Notes: generated from the sequence alone by a model not told the origin. A stretch of DNA of 64,000 nt from Candidatus Peribacteria bacterium (GCA_023245765.1 JAHFJP010000001.1:23664-87663); one strand, 5' to 3'; numbered from the stretch's first letter, positions 37,518 through 47,149 are shown. A program made the numbers and translations.

Positions 37518-37967
37518 ATGACTTCGCAATTGCTTCATACGCAGGCCAAGAAATACCTCCGCAAAGTCCCTGACGTTGCGCCGGGCAACACCGTGCGTGT
37601 GCATGAGCGGGTCAAGGAAGGCGAAAAAGAGCGGACCCAGATCTTCGAAGGACTGATCATCGGCATTCATCGCGGTCACTCGCAAACCGACGCGTCCTTT
37701 ACCGTGCGCCGGATCGTCTCGGGCGTGGGTGTCGAAAAGGTCTTCCCGATGCATTCGCCGGTCGTAGAGAAGATCGAGGTGAAGAAAATTGCGAAGGTTC
37801 GCCGCGCGCGCCTCAACTTCCTCCGCGGTCGAAAGGGCAAAGCGGCGAGGATGAGTGAGCGGTTCACGACCTCAGAAGAGTTCGGTCAGGCAGTGGCGGA
37901 TGAGCCGGTTGTTGCAAAAGAAGAAGTGAAGGCAGAGGCCGAAGTGGTCGCGGAAAAGAAGGCGTAG
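37518..37967 (+). CDS. rplS: Ribosomal protein bL19
   Basis: VAPGNTVRVHERVKEGEKERTQIFEGLIIGIHRGHSQTDASFTVRRIVSGVGVEKVFPMHSPVVEKIEV. Confidence 0.97.
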   Translation: MTSQLLHTQAKKYLRKVPDVAPGNTVRVHERVKEGEKERTQIFEGLIIGIHRGHSQTDASFTVRRIVSGVGVEKVFPMHSPVVEKIEVKKIAKVRRARLNFLRGRKGKAARMSERFTTSEEFGQAVADEPVVAKEEVKAEAEVVAEKKA

Positions 37968-37976
37968 TTTAGCGCT

Positions 37977-38624
37977 TCAGTATCCCAGGATTTCCATCAG
38001 ATCTTCAATTTTGTCGATCACGAAATCTGCCCCCACAGTCGCTCCTTCAGGAGTTTCTTTTGTCGTCAGAAGACAGGCGGACATATGAGCGCGTTTCGCC
38101 GCCTGAACATCAACATGTTGATCGCCGACATACATGCATGCTGTGGGCGCGATGCCGATGCGCTCCGCAAGCAACAAGAGGCCATACGGATCGGGCTTCA
38201 TCTTCGTTCCCGTGTCATCGCGCGTCACGATGGTCGCGAAGAGTGATGAGAGGTGGAGTCGTTCGTCCATTGCGTCAACGAAGCGCCGTCGCGATCCCGT
38301 CATCATGCCGAGCGGTCCGAGTGCTGCGCAGCGTTGCAGTGTCTTCTGTGCTCCTCCGGTCCACTGCACGTGTTCACGCAGGAGGCTGGCAAAACGGTTA
38401 TCACGATCATGATAAAAGTGCTCGTTCTCCTGAGGGTCGGCTCCGCATTGTTCAAGGATGCCTTCGTAGTGCAGGCCGGCGTGATAGAAGTCCGTGAGGA
38501 ACCTCTCGGCGTCCATGACGACGCCCAGCGGTGCCAATGCCCGGAGATTCGCCTTTATCCACAGCGGCACGCTATCGACCAGCGTTCCATCAAGATCGAA
38601 GAGAATCGCTTTCGGTTGGGGCAT
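37977..38624 (-). CDS. HAD-superfamily hydrolase
   Basis: AILFDLDGTLVDSVPLW, GMMTGSRRRFV, KPDPYGLLLLAERIG, MYVGDQHVDVQAAKRA. Confidence 0.92.
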   Translation of the reverse strand: MPQPKAILFDLDGTLVDSVPLWIKANLRALAPLGVVMDAERFLTDFYHAGLHYEGILEQCGADPQENEHFYHDRDNRFASLLREHVQWTGGAQKTLQRCAALGPLGMMTGSRRRFVDAMDERLHLSSLFATIVTRDDTGTKMKPDPYGLLLLAERIGIAPTACMYVGDQHVDVQAAKRAHMSACLLTTKETPEGATVGADFVIDKIEDLMEILGY

Positions 38625-38660
38625 GCGGATAGTGTAGCGCTCTATGCGTATACTCTCTCC

Positions 38661-39647
38661 ATGCGCTGTCTTCTCATCGGCAACTACGGCGTGGGGAACT
38701 TGGGCGACGAAGCACTCAAAGACTATTTTCTGACGCGCTTTCCGGATATTGAATGGACGGTCCTCTCCGCGTCTCCCAGGACGTCGTCAGACGTTCCCCG
38801 GCTGCCCTTTGGCCTGCGATCACTCTTCACGCCATGGTGGAACACGCTCCGCGCGTTTAGAGCCTCTGACGCGGTCGTATTCGGCGGCGGGTCGCTCTTC
38901 ACGGATGTCGAGTCTGTGTACGCGTGTATGCTCTGGTGGTGGCATGCACGAATCGCGAGATTATTCGGCAAGCCCGTCATCCTCGCATTCCAGGGTATTG
39001 GTCCATTCAAGACGAGCGTGGGGGAGTGGTGCGCGAGGGACGTCATTTCCCGGGCGGCATTCGTGTCGGTGAGGGATGAAGAGAGCGGGGAGAGAGTGAA
39101 GAAGTGGACCCGCCTTCGCCAAGGCTTCGGTGGGCAAGAAGTGGAAAGTGGAAAGTGGACGGAAGTTTTCCTGACGGCTGATCCGGTGTTGAGTCTTCTT
39201 GAAGGCTCGTCGCAGACGTCAGGTCTTGCCATTGCGCTGATTCCACGGGCGAATTCAGGTGATGACTTTTTGGCGCAGGCAATGAGCGTTGTGGAGCGCG
39301 ACCCATCATCCGTGGTGATTATCTCCATGCAGGTGGACTCGTCTGACGAGCGTTCCTTCTGTCTCTCGCTGAAGGAAGCCATCGGTGTGAGAGCAGCGAT
39401 TCATGTAGTCCAATCACTCCATGAGCTTTCGGCCCAGCTCTCGCGGAGCTCACGGGTGGTCACGGCGCGGTACCATGGTGCACTCGCGGCGCTCGCTCTG
39501 GGGATCCCTGTCGATATCATTGCCCAGCATCCGGGTGACAAGCTCGATGCACTTAGGACGATTCAGGGAACCACGGGTATTGAGGAGCTGCAGCGGCTTG
39601 TACAGGATGGTGAGCGGGAATTGCTAAAATATTTAAATATGTTATAA
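38661..39647 (+). CDS. csaB: Polysaccharide pyruvyl transferase CsaB-like
   Basis: LLIGNYGVGNLGDEALKDYFL, FGGGSLFTDVES, VTARYHGALAALALGIPV; start moved to 38661. Confidence 0.88.
   Translation: MRCLLIGNYGVGNLGDEALKDYFLTRFPDIEWTVLSASPRTSSDVPRLPFGLRSLFTPWWNTLRAFRASDAVVFGGGSLFTDVESVYACMLWWWHARIARLFGKPVILAFQGIGPFKTSVGEWCARDVISRAAFVSVRDEESGERVKKWTRLRQGFGGQEVESGKWTEVFLTADPVLSLLEGSSQTSGLAIALIPRANSGDDFLAQAMSVVERDPSSVVIISMQVDSSDERSFCLSLKEAIGVRAAIHVVQSLHELSAQLSRSSRVVTARYHGALAALALGIPVDIIAQHPGDKLDALRTIQGTTGIEELQRLVQDGERELLKYLNML
39109..39135. repeat. Intragenic palindromic element encoding LRQGFGGQ
   Basis: CCCGCCTTCGCCAAGGCTTCGGTGGGC inside csaB; inverse copy at 49624-49652. Confidence 0.8.
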
Positions 39648-39648
39648 T
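39621..39648 (+). promoter_or_regulatory. Sigma70-type promoter at the csaB 3' end
   Basis: TTGCTA-N16-TATAAT, -10 ends 9 nt before the ATG at 39658. Confidence 0.6.
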
Positions 39649-39657
39649 AGCAACAAC

Positions 39658-40236
39658 ATGCACATCACTCAACGACGACTCAAATCGTTCGCCATCGCGC
39701 ACGACTCGCTCCCGGCGTTCCATGCGGGCTATCTGGCCGTGACGGTGCTTATTGCAGCGCTGCTCAATGTCGGCGCATTTGCCCTGCTCATCGCTGCGCA
39801 CGCTGCGCTCGATTTCGTGAAGTACCGCGAGGTGCACGGGCGGTCCTGGCACCAGACACTCCTCTCGACGTTGCGTGAAAGTCTTCTCGATCTCTTCCTG
39901 CTCTTCGGGGCACTGGTGCTTGCCGTCTACCTCCATCATGGGAGTTCGCTCATCGCGCTGAGCGGCCTCGCGCGTGCGGAAGCCTCGTTTTTCCGTGGGA
40001 TTATTCTTCTCGCGCCTCGCGTCGAAATCCTCTGGAACGGCGTGTGGATTTTTTCGAATTTCAAGCAGCACCTCTTCGTCTCTCTTGAAGCATCGGGACC
40101 ATGGAAGAGATCCGAGCGGCTCTTTGTGCTGGGAGTTGCCGTTTCGCTCTTGCTGATTGCACTGTCATTCCAGTTCTTCGATACGGAGGGGGTCGTCAAG
40201 ATTCTGGATAATCAACTGGTGCCGTGGAGAATCTAA
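39658..40236 (+). CDS. Membrane protein, unknown
   Basis: Several hydrophobic segments. Confidence 0.75.
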   Translation: MHITQRRLKSFAIAHDSLPAFHAGYLAVTVLIAALLNVGAFALLIAAHAALDFVKYREVHGRSWHQTLLSTLRESLLDLFLLFGALVLAVYLHHGSSLIALSGLARAEASFFRGIILLAPRVEILWNGVWIFSNFKQHLFVSLEASGPWKRSERLFVLGVAVSLLLIALSFQFFDTEGVVKILDNQLVPWRI

Positions 40237-41300
40237 AACGGCGGTCCATCCGGAAACAGTTGCCTCTCCACGTCCTTCACCTGCGCATACCATCGTTTGT
40301 GCTCTTCGCTGATGGTGCCGTTGCCATACCGCTCCGCAAAATCCGCGAAGCGCTCCTCCAGGCTTACGACCGTGTCGAGCATCACGCGCTTGTCGGCGTA
40401 GAAGAGAATTTTTTGCTCGATCGTTCCATCGGCTGCCGGCGGACGCTTGAGACCATGAAAGAACACGATGGACCCGAGGACGGGGAATTCCCGCTCGCTC
40501 AGGAAGGCAGTGCAGGCTTCTTCGTGATGCATGCCGGGGTAGCGTTTACGGACGGATTCCCACACGCTCTCATGGTCCGGGCTGTGATGGATCCCGCTGG
40601 GGTGGCCGCCCAGGCGGAAGTCGAGAAAACGGAAAAGGTCGTGCACGCGGGCTGCCCGCATGAGCGCCTGCGGCCGGATGATCCTGCCCTGGCGCATCAG
40701 ATACTCCGCATATCGCCCACAGAGTGCTGCGACTGCTTCGCAGTGATCAATGATGTGCTCGGGAAGAAGAACGTCATGGCGCCATGCTGCTATTGCTTCA
40801 TCGGACGGAAGTGCAGCGTCATGAAAGGCGCAGGCAACGGTTCTTGATCCCGCCGTATCTTCGGCAACATCGAGGTGAATCACATGCCCCGATGCGATCA
40901 GGCGATCCAGAGACACACGATCGGACCATTCGATGGCGCGTATGCCGGCAAAGTGCTCCGATCCGCGCAGGAGATCTGCCGACTGTTCGGGTGTCAGCCG
41001 GTACAAATCCAGATGAATAAATTCGTTTTGCAGGGGCGATTCGCGAATCGCCCGTACAGGATTCGTGATCATATAGCGTTGTTCCAGCGCGTAGGTAGGG
41101 CTCGTCAGATTGTCCTGAATGCCCAGTGCGGATGCCAGTCCCTGGAGCAGCGTCGTCTTGCCGGCGCCGAGTTCCCCGGTCAGGGCAATCGTGACCGGAC
41201 GCTCGTAGAGTGTGGATAGTAAAGAAATGCCAATAGAACGCATTTCTAACGCGTTCTGTGCCGTTACTGTGCATTTGTCATACATTGATAATTTGGTCAA
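40233..41300 (-). CDS. tsaE: TsaE (t6A biosynthesis ATPase) fused to C-terminal HD-domain phosphohydrolase
   Basis: TsaE: VTIALTGELGAGKTTLLQGLASALGI...SPTYALEQRY...FIHLDLYRL...IEWSDR; HD part: ALMRAARVHDLFRFLDFR...GIHHSPDHESVWE. Start may be internal. Confidence 0.85.
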   Translation of the reverse strand: MTKLSMYDKCTVTAQNALEMRSIGISLLSTLYERPVTIALTGELGAGKTTLLQGLASALGIQDNLTSPTYALEQRYMITNPVRAIRESPLQNEFIHLDLYRLTPEQSADLLRGSEHFAGIRAIEWSDRVSLDRLIASGHVIHLDVAEDTAGSRTVACAFHDAALPSDEAIAAWRHDVLLPEHIIDHCEAVAALCGRYAEYLMRQGRIIRPQALMRAARVHDLFRFLDFRLGGHPSGIHHSPDHESVWESVRKRYPGMHHEEACTAFLSEREFPVLGSIVFFHGLKRPPAADGTIEQKILFYADKRVMLDTVVSLEERFADFAERYGNGTISEEHKRWYAQVKDVERQLFPDGPPF

Positions 41301-41313
41301 ATAATTGTATAAT
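41285..41313 (+). promoter_or_regulatory. Near-consensus sigma70 promoter
   Basis: TTGATA-N17-TATAAT. Confidence 0.75.
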
Positions 41314-41337
41314 AGACATGTACATCAATATCAGTCT

Positions 41338-42744
41338 ATGACAATTGTATCGAAGCGGAAGTTCGGCTTCACATCGAGTTCCGTGTATCGCCGGAAAGAG
41401 CCTCATGCGTTCGCGTACCTCTCCGAGCGCGCGACGTTCTGGATCGCCGTGCTCTCCATTTTCGCGTTCGTCACCGGCAACATGGTCGGGCAGAACGGGT
41501 GGCACGTCTTCTGGAAATCCGTGCTGGGGGAGGGGGGCGACTCGATGATCGTCTTCACGGGGATGGTGCCGCCGGTCCCCAAAATTCCCGATTATGACAA
41601 ATGGGCGAAACTCGGCGGGTCGCCGCGCACCAATACTTTCCGCCAGGTTCCGGTCGATCTTCTGGTGGCGATGCCTACCTACATCCGGTACGGAGACGAC
41701 ACCAAATCCAACCCCGGCCTGCGCCGGACGTACTTCGTCGAACACCTCGGAACGTACGAGACGGGCCGTGGGAAGGGGAGCCACGTGGGCGAAGATATCT
41801 CGCTCCCCGAGGGGACGCCGATCCAGTCGGTGGCAAACGGTATCGTCGATAAGGTCGGAAATGATCCGGGAGGCTACGGCAATTACGTGCTCATCCGGCA
41901 TCCGAACGTCCCGGACGTGGAGGAAAAGGGGAAGAAATCGACGATTTACTCGGTCTACGCGCACCTTAGTACCGTGCTCGTGCAGGAGAACATGGTTGTT
42001 CTAAAAGGCGATCAGATCGCCCTGAGCGGCATGACGGGCAACGCCTCTGCTCCGCACCTGCACTTCCAGATGGACCGGTCGGACGCGCCATTTCATCCAT
42101 ACTGGCCGTTCAGTTCCGCCGACCAGCGCAGTGCGCACATGAACTTTGTCCAGGCGATCGATGCCGGTCTCAAGCGCGAGAACGGCGTGCAGTACACGCT
42201 CGATCCGATGCTCACGGTGCAGGCCTATGAGACCTACGCAGGGCCGGTGGTTGCCGATGCCTCGGCCGCGTCGTCCGCGCAGGCCAGTTCTTCCAGTCGC
42301 GCGCGATTGACGATGGAAGAGCGCAGGCAGCAACGGGTGATCAAGCTCGCCGCGCAGAAGACGACGCTCGTTGCGTATAACGACAACACGCCGATCGTGG
42401 CGATCCCCGCAGCCGCATCGTCTTCGGCGAAACCCGGTGAGGGAACCGTTGCCAGTGTTCGGTTCCTCCATAGCGGTTCGTTCCAGGATCGCGGCTGGCA
42501 GACGCTCACCATCACACTGCTCGATGCGGCCGGTGACACGATTCAAACGCCGGTGACGGGTGACGGGAAGATCCATCTCTCCACAGCCTTCGGACGCGCG
42601 GATTTCGACCCGCAGGACGTTCCATTCTCCTCGTTCAAGAACGGCGTCTACCGTGCGAAGATTCTTCCGCACGAAGGGCAGACGGTGGTGGTCCGCGAAG
42701 AACTGACCGGTTCGATGAGCCAGCCGATGAAGTACGTGCGATAA
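41338..42744 (+). CDS. M23-family (LytM-like) peptidase
   Basis: GSHVGEDISLPEGTPIQSVANGIVDKV, YAHLSTVLVQENMVVLKGDQIALSGMTGNASAPHLHFQM; start placed after the promoter. Confidence 0.9.
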   Translation: MTIVSKRKFGFTSSSVYRRKEPHAFAYLSERATFWIAVLSIFAFVTGNMVGQNGWHVFWKSVLGEGGDSMIVFTGMVPPVPKIPDYDKWAKLGGSPRTNTFRQVPVDLLVAMPTYIRYGDDTKSNPGLRRTYFVEHLGTYETGRGKGSHVGEDISLPEGTPIQSVANGIVDKVGNDPGGYGNYVLIRHPNVPDVEEKGKKSTIYSVYAHLSTVLVQENMVVLKGDQIALSGMTGNASAPHLHFQMDRSDAPFHPYWPFSSADQRSAHMNFVQAIDAGLKRENGVQYTLDPMLTVQAYETYAGPVVADASAASSAQASSSSRARLTMEERRQQRVIKLAAQKTTLVAYNDNTPIVAIPAAASSSAKPGEGTVASVRFLHSGSFQDRGWQTLTITLLDAAGDTIQTPVTGDGKIHLSTAFGRADFDPQDVPFSSFKNGVYRAKILPHEGQTVVVREELTGSMSQPMKYVR

Positions 42745-42764
42745 AGGATGTCTTCAAGTAATCA

Positions 42765-43091
42765 TCATGGTTCCTCGACCATCGGCAGAATGTGAATCGC
42801 CGGCTCCTCATACGGATGAGCTTTTCTGACGGCTTTCAGAAGAGCAATCAGGTCCACGCCGTCGGGAATGACGACTTCGATCCGTTCTTCCTCCACTTCT
42901 TCAATCTTCCCCACGGAGCCGATATGCGGCTCCGCTCCCTTCAAGGGCCGGAAGCGGCCGATGCCCCGGCAGCTAAAGGAGCAGCTGTCGTAGTTGCCGA
43001 TGCGGCCTGTTCCGCTGGAAGCGAGAGCGACGCGGACTGCCTGTGCATGTGTCAGAGGAACGTAGATGATGAGGTGGTGGCGCATAGTCAT
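42765..43091 (-). CDS. NIF3/YqfO-associated (CutA-like) domain protein
   Basis: HLIIYVPLTHAQAVRVALASSGTGRIGNYDSCSFSCRGIGRFRPLKGAEPHIG...KAHPYEEPAIHILPM; start trimmed from the longer ORF. Confidence 0.8.
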   Translation of the reverse strand: MTMRHHLIIYVPLTHAQAVRVALASSGTGRIGNYDSCSFSCRGIGRFRPLKGAEPHIGSVGKIEEVEEERIEVVIPDGVDLIALLKAVRKAHPYEEPAIHILPMVEEP

Positions 43092-44149
43092 TTTTTTTCC
43101 GAATACCAAGATAGTCCCACCATCACGAGGAACAAGAGAACCCCCGCGATCACCTTCCCTCCCGTACTGAGGAACAGCGCGGTGATGCCGAAGGCAGCGC
43201 CGATAGCCGCGGTGAGGAGGATCACCTGGCGGGGCGAGAAGCCTTTGTTGAGGAGCCGGTGATGCAGATGCTGGTCGGTCGCGTTGCCCTTCCACGGTGC
43301 CTGGCCGCTACGCAGCCGCCGGACGATCACAAAGAGCACGTCGATCAGCGGCACGCCAAGGACGAGGAACGCCGTCGCCACTTTGCCTCCGGACGAGATG
43401 GTGAGCACGCCGATCATGAGCCCAAAGAACATCGCGCCCGTGTCGCCCATCAGGAGTTTGGGCGGGGGAAAATCAAACAGCAGGGCACCGAGAGCGATTC
43501 CCGCAAGGATGAATGCGAGTAGCGCGAGTGACGGCTGATTTACACGATCACTCACGGCCAGGAAGCCGATCGTCAGAAACGCGATGACGCTGAGCATGCT
43601 CACCTGTCCGGGAATGCCGTCGAACCAGTTGAGTGCGTTGATTGTGAAGAGCAGCCACACGACGGTGAAGACTGCGCTCAACGCGAGCGCCCAACCGCTA
43701 CTCAGAACGAGGCTGGAGGCGTCACTGAGGACGCCCGGCAGGGGATTGGTCACGGCATCAATGCGAATGCCGCCCGAGACCAGGAGAATCGCCACGAAAG
43801 CCTGAACAGAGAAGCGCAGAATCGGAGAGAGAGGAGCGCGGTCGTCGATGAAACTTGTCGTTGCGAGGATCAGAATTCCTGCCATCAGCGACGTGTTTTC
43901 GGTCGAAAATTCTGAGCGAATGCTGAGGAGCAACAGAAAGGCTGCAACGGCGAGAATGCCTGTGGGGTAGGGGATTGGGGTTCGGGAGAGTCCGTAGCGC
44001 TCGGGAAAATCGAGCAGACCCACGCGTGGAAAAACCTGCAACGCGACGGCATGCACTATCACCGAGATCCCGAATGCCAATAGGGGAGTGATCAGCAGGG
44101 GAGTTGACACGGGATCAATCATACAAGTTTTGTGTCGACCATGCTTCAT
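43088..44149 (-). CDS. Undecaprenyl-phosphate glycosyl-1-phosphate transferase (WecA/MraY-like)
   Basis: FIDDRAPLSPILRFSVQ, NALNWFDGIPG, LLMGDTGAMFFGLMIG, HLHHRLLNKGFSPRQ. Confidence 0.88.
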   Translation of the reverse strand: MKHGRHKTCMIDPVSTPLLITPLLAFGISVIVHAVALQVFPRVGLLDFPERYGLSRTPIPYPTGILAVAAFLLLLSIRSEFSTENTSLMAGILILATTSFIDDRAPLSPILRFSVQAFVAILLVSGGIRIDAVTNPLPGVLSDASSLVLSSGWALALSAVFTVVWLLFTINALNWFDGIPGQVSMLSVIAFLTIGFLAVSDRVNQPSLALLAFILAGIALGALLFDFPPPKLLMGDTGAMFFGLMIGVLTISSGGKVATAFLVLGVPLIDVLFVIVRRLRSGQAPWKGNATDQHLHHRLLNKGFSPRQVILLTAAIGAAFGITALFLSTGGKVIAGVLLFLVMVGLSWYSEKK

Positions 44150-44165
44150 GCTTTATAGTCGGGTC

Positions 44166-45368
44166 ATGACTGCAGGGAAGATTCATTCACTCACCGAAGC
44201 GTCACTCAAGGGAAAACGCGTGCTGCTGCGCGCCGGATTTGACGTGAGCATTGAAAATGGGAAAGTGATGGATACGGAACGCATCGAAGCATTGCTCCCG
44301 ACAATGCGCCATATCCTTACGGGCGGAGCGTCGCTCATCATCCTCAGCCACCAGGGACGTCCCAAGGGCAAGCCGCTCCCTGAATTCAGTCAGAAGCCGA
44401 TTGTGCCTGTTCTCGAAAAACTGCTCGGTACGACAGTCGCATTTGCAGCGTCCTGCCGAGGGCCGGTTGCGGAGGCTGCGGCGAAAGCAGTGAAGCCCGG
44501 CGAGGTGCTCTTCCTCGAAAATCTGCGGTATGAACCTGGTGAAGAGAAAAATGATCCGGAGCTCGCAAAAGATCTCGCAAAACTCGGCGACGTGTATGTC
44601 AACGATGCGTTCACGAACTGTCATCGCAATCACGCGAGCATGGTGGCACTCGCGAGACTTCTTCCCTCCTTTGCCGGACTCCAGCTTCAGAAGGAGATCG
44701 ATTCGCTGTCGCATGTCGTCGAAGATCCAAAGAAGCCGCTCGTACTGATCGTCAGTGGCGCAAAAATGGAAACGAAAGTGCCGATCATCCAGCACTTCCT
44801 CACCAAGGGTGATGAGATTCTCCTGGGGGGCTGTATCGCCAATACCTTCATCGCGGCGCGGGGGTTTGACGTCGGCGGATCAAAGTATGAACAGGAACAT
44901 GTGGAGAAAGCGCAGGAGATCATGCTGGAATCGGAGAAGAAGGGCCGTGCGGTGATTCATGTGCCGCGGGATGTGATCGTCGCCACAGAGCCCAAGGACG
45001 GCGCCGAGAAGCTGTGCCTGCCCGTCGAAGACATCGAGGGCGATATGAGTATCTTCGATATCGGAAAACTCACCATCGAGCGGTATAAAGAAGCAATCGC
45101 GAAGGCCAAAACGATCGTCTGGAACGGACCGCTGGGACTCTACGAGATCAACCGCTTCTCGCACGCGAGCAAGCGCATTGCTGAGGCTGTCGCGGAAGCG
45201 ACCAAGAAGGGCGCATACTCGGTGATCGGCGGCGGCGACACGATTGATTTCCACATCCGCTACAACCATCCGCTCGACGCGTACAGTTTTGTCAGTACAG
45301 GCGGGGGCGCGATGCTCGAGTTCATCGGTGGGAAGAAGTTGCCGGCGATAGAAGCGTTAAAGAGGTGA
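44166..45368 (+). CDS. pgk: Phosphoglycerate kinase
   Basis: KGKRVLLRAGFDVSI, SHQGRPKG, LENLRYEPGEEKNDPELAKDLAKLGDVYVNDAFTNCHRNHAS, VIGGGDT, STGGGAMLEFIGGKKLPAIEAL. Confidence 0.96.
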   Translation: MTAGKIHSLTEASLKGKRVLLRAGFDVSIENGKVMDTERIEALLPTMRHILTGGASLIILSHQGRPKGKPLPEFSQKPIVPVLEKLLGTTVAFAASCRGPVAEAAAKAVKPGEVLFLENLRYEPGEEKNDPELAKDLAKLGDVYVNDAFTNCHRNHASMVALARLLPSFAGLQLQKEIDSLSHVVEDPKKPLVLIVSGAKMETKVPIIQHFLTKGDEILLGGCIANTFIAARGFDVGGSKYEQEHVEKAQEIMLESEKKGRAVIHVPRDVIVATEPKDGAEKLCLPVEDIEGDMSIFDIGKLTIERYKEAIAKAKTIVWNGPLGLYEINRFSHASKRIAEAVAEATKKGAYSVIGGGDTIDFHIRYNHPLDAYSFVSTGGGAMLEFIGGKKLPAIEALKR

Positions 45369-45467
45369 CCGAAGGGACCGAAGGCACCGAAGTTACCGAG
45401 GTGGTCTCACGTTTTTTATTGCGCTACGTCGGTCCCCTCGGTCCCGTCGGTACCGTCGGTGCCCTTC
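45364..45467. repeat. Inverted-arm short tandem repeat element E (9-bp period)
   Basis: Left arm ggtgaccga agggaccga aggcaccga agttaccga gg (overlaps pgk stop); right arm gtcggtccc ctcggtccc gtcggtacc gtcggtgcc. Confidence 0.88.
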
Positions 45468-45498
45468 TTCCGCTACTCTCTTTTCCGACGCGGCTTCC

Positions 45499-47112
45499 GT
45501 GTTTCCTATGCAACAGAAATTGACTGTCCTTTGGCGTTCCGATGAAGAATCGTGGAATGCCTTTGCCAGACGCATCCGCGAAACGGATGGCGACATGATC
45601 GTCGTGCTCTCGAGCGCGGATAACACGTATCTTCTGCAGGAAGAAGCGCGTGGGCCGTTCCTCGAGGAACTGGCCAAAATCCGCTACAGACTGCGACTGG
45701 CCAGCAAAGAGCCGATTGTCGTCGCACGGGCGCGCAAGCACGGCATCCGCGTGATCGACCGCACGCGTAAATTGCGCTCGCTGCTCGCGGGCCATCCGCA
45801 GGTAGGCGAAGCACTGCGGTTCTTTTCGCCGAGCCTCTGGCGCCAGCAGTGGCGGTCGCGTCTGCAGACCGTCGGACTGCTCTCGGTCCCGAAGGTCCGC
45901 ATCTGGGTACTGGTCCTGCTCAGTGTCGGCCTGTTCGCGTTCGTCATCTTCCGTCTGCTGCCGTCCGCCGAGGTCCGGATCTGGCCGCGGTCGGATCTTG
46001 TGACACAGACGATGAATGTCACGCTCGTCGCGACGGGTGCGAAATTGCAGCTTTCTGAAAAAGTGCGCGTGCAGCCGCTGGAGAAGCTCACCGTCCGTGT
46101 CCGCAAATCCATCACGTTCGACGACATCAGTCCCGAATTCACGGGGACCGACGCGAAGGTCGAGATGACCGTGATCAACAAGTCGACTGAGACGTATTCG
46201 CTCAGGGCGGGGACGCGGCTCCTCAACCAGGCGGGCATGGTCTTCAAGCTCGGCGCGCCGGTGATCGTTGCCCCCGGAGGCAGGGTGACCGTGCCCTCCG
46301 TCGCCGATCATGTGGATCTCTACGGGAAGATCATCGGCAAGCGGGGAAACGTTCCCGCGGGCCTGCAGTGGGAGATTCCGGGCCTCCCGGTAGACGAGCG
46401 CAAGCTGGTCTATACGCAGAACGAGAAGGCCGCGACGGGAGGGGATACCTCGCAGCGCACGGTGCTCCAGCAGAGGGATATCGATGCTGGTCGCAAGCGC
46501 CTGCAGCAGGAACTTCTCGTCACGGCAAAACAGCTGATCGAGGAGGAGCGGCAGCTCCGCAGCGCGGATCCAAAAACGAGGCTGGAGCTGCTCGCCAAAG
46601 ATGACGTGATTTCAACGACCTACAGCGGCTTCATTCTGCCGACGGAGTTTCTCGGTCAGCCCGTGATCTCGGTGCCGATTGAAGGAGAGCTTGTCTACAC
46701 CGTTCCCGCGTACAATTTGCAGGGTCTCCAGGAGACGTACAGCAGCGAGCTCCAGGCACATACCAGCGAAGGCAGGCGCCTGGTCCCCGAATCCGTCCAC
46801 ATCGATCCCGATAAGGTGATCATCATCGAATACGGAGATGACGAGACCGAGAAGCACCTGTTCACGGGCGACTGGCTCAAGATCACGGCCGATGTCGCGG
46901 GGACCGAGCAGTTCGTCATCGATCCGCTCACGCCGACAGGCGCGAAGTTCGGGCGCAAGGTGCGCGATGCGATTGCGGGGCTGCCGGTCCATGATGCGCA
47001 ACGCATCCTGCGCAATTTCCCCGAAGTCGAACGCGTCGATATCCGTCTGTGGCCGCCGTGGAGCTCGGCGCTGCCGGAGATTCCAAGTAACATCACTATT
47101 TCCCCGCAGTAG
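45499..47112 (+). CDS. Membrane-anchored protein, possibly baseplate J-like
   Basis: One TM segment, then a long extracellular-like beta-rich region; family assignment tentative. Confidence 0.5.
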   Translation: MFPMQQKLTVLWRSDEESWNAFARRIRETDGDMIVVLSSADNTYLLQEEARGPFLEELAKIRYRLRLASKEPIVVARARKHGIRVIDRTRKLRSLLAGHPQVGEALRFFSPSLWRQQWRSRLQTVGLLSVPKVRIWVLVLLSVGLFAFVIFRLLPSAEVRIWPRSDLVTQTMNVTLVATGAKLQLSEKVRVQPLEKLTVRVRKSITFDDISPEFTGTDAKVEMTVINKSTETYSLRAGTRLLNQAGMVFKLGAPVIVAPGGRVTVPSVADHVDLYGKIIGKRGNVPAGLQWEIPGLPVDERKLVYTQNEKAATGGDTSQRTVLQQRDIDAGRKRLQQELLVTAKQLIEEERQLRSADPKTRLELLAKDDVISTTYSGFILPTEFLGQPVISVPIEGELVYTVPAYNLQGLQETYSSELQAHTSEGRRLVPESVHIDPDKVIIIEYGDDETEKHLFTGDWLKITADVAGTEQFVIDPLTPTGAKFGRKVRDAIAGLPVHDAQRILRNFPEVERVDIRLWPPWSSALPEIPSNITISPQ

Positions 47113-47149
47113 GCAGAAGGAATACAATTCACACCTTTAATCCACATGT

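Noticed and set aside
38555-38563. Perfect TTATCCACA DnaA box
   Set aside because: Isolated and inside the HAD coding sequence (codons for WIKA); no cluster around it.
38253-38660. N-terminal 136 residues of the long csaB ORF
   Set aside because: Overlaps the HAD gene on the other strand; the CsaB family starts at MRCLLIGNYGVGNLGDEAL (38661).
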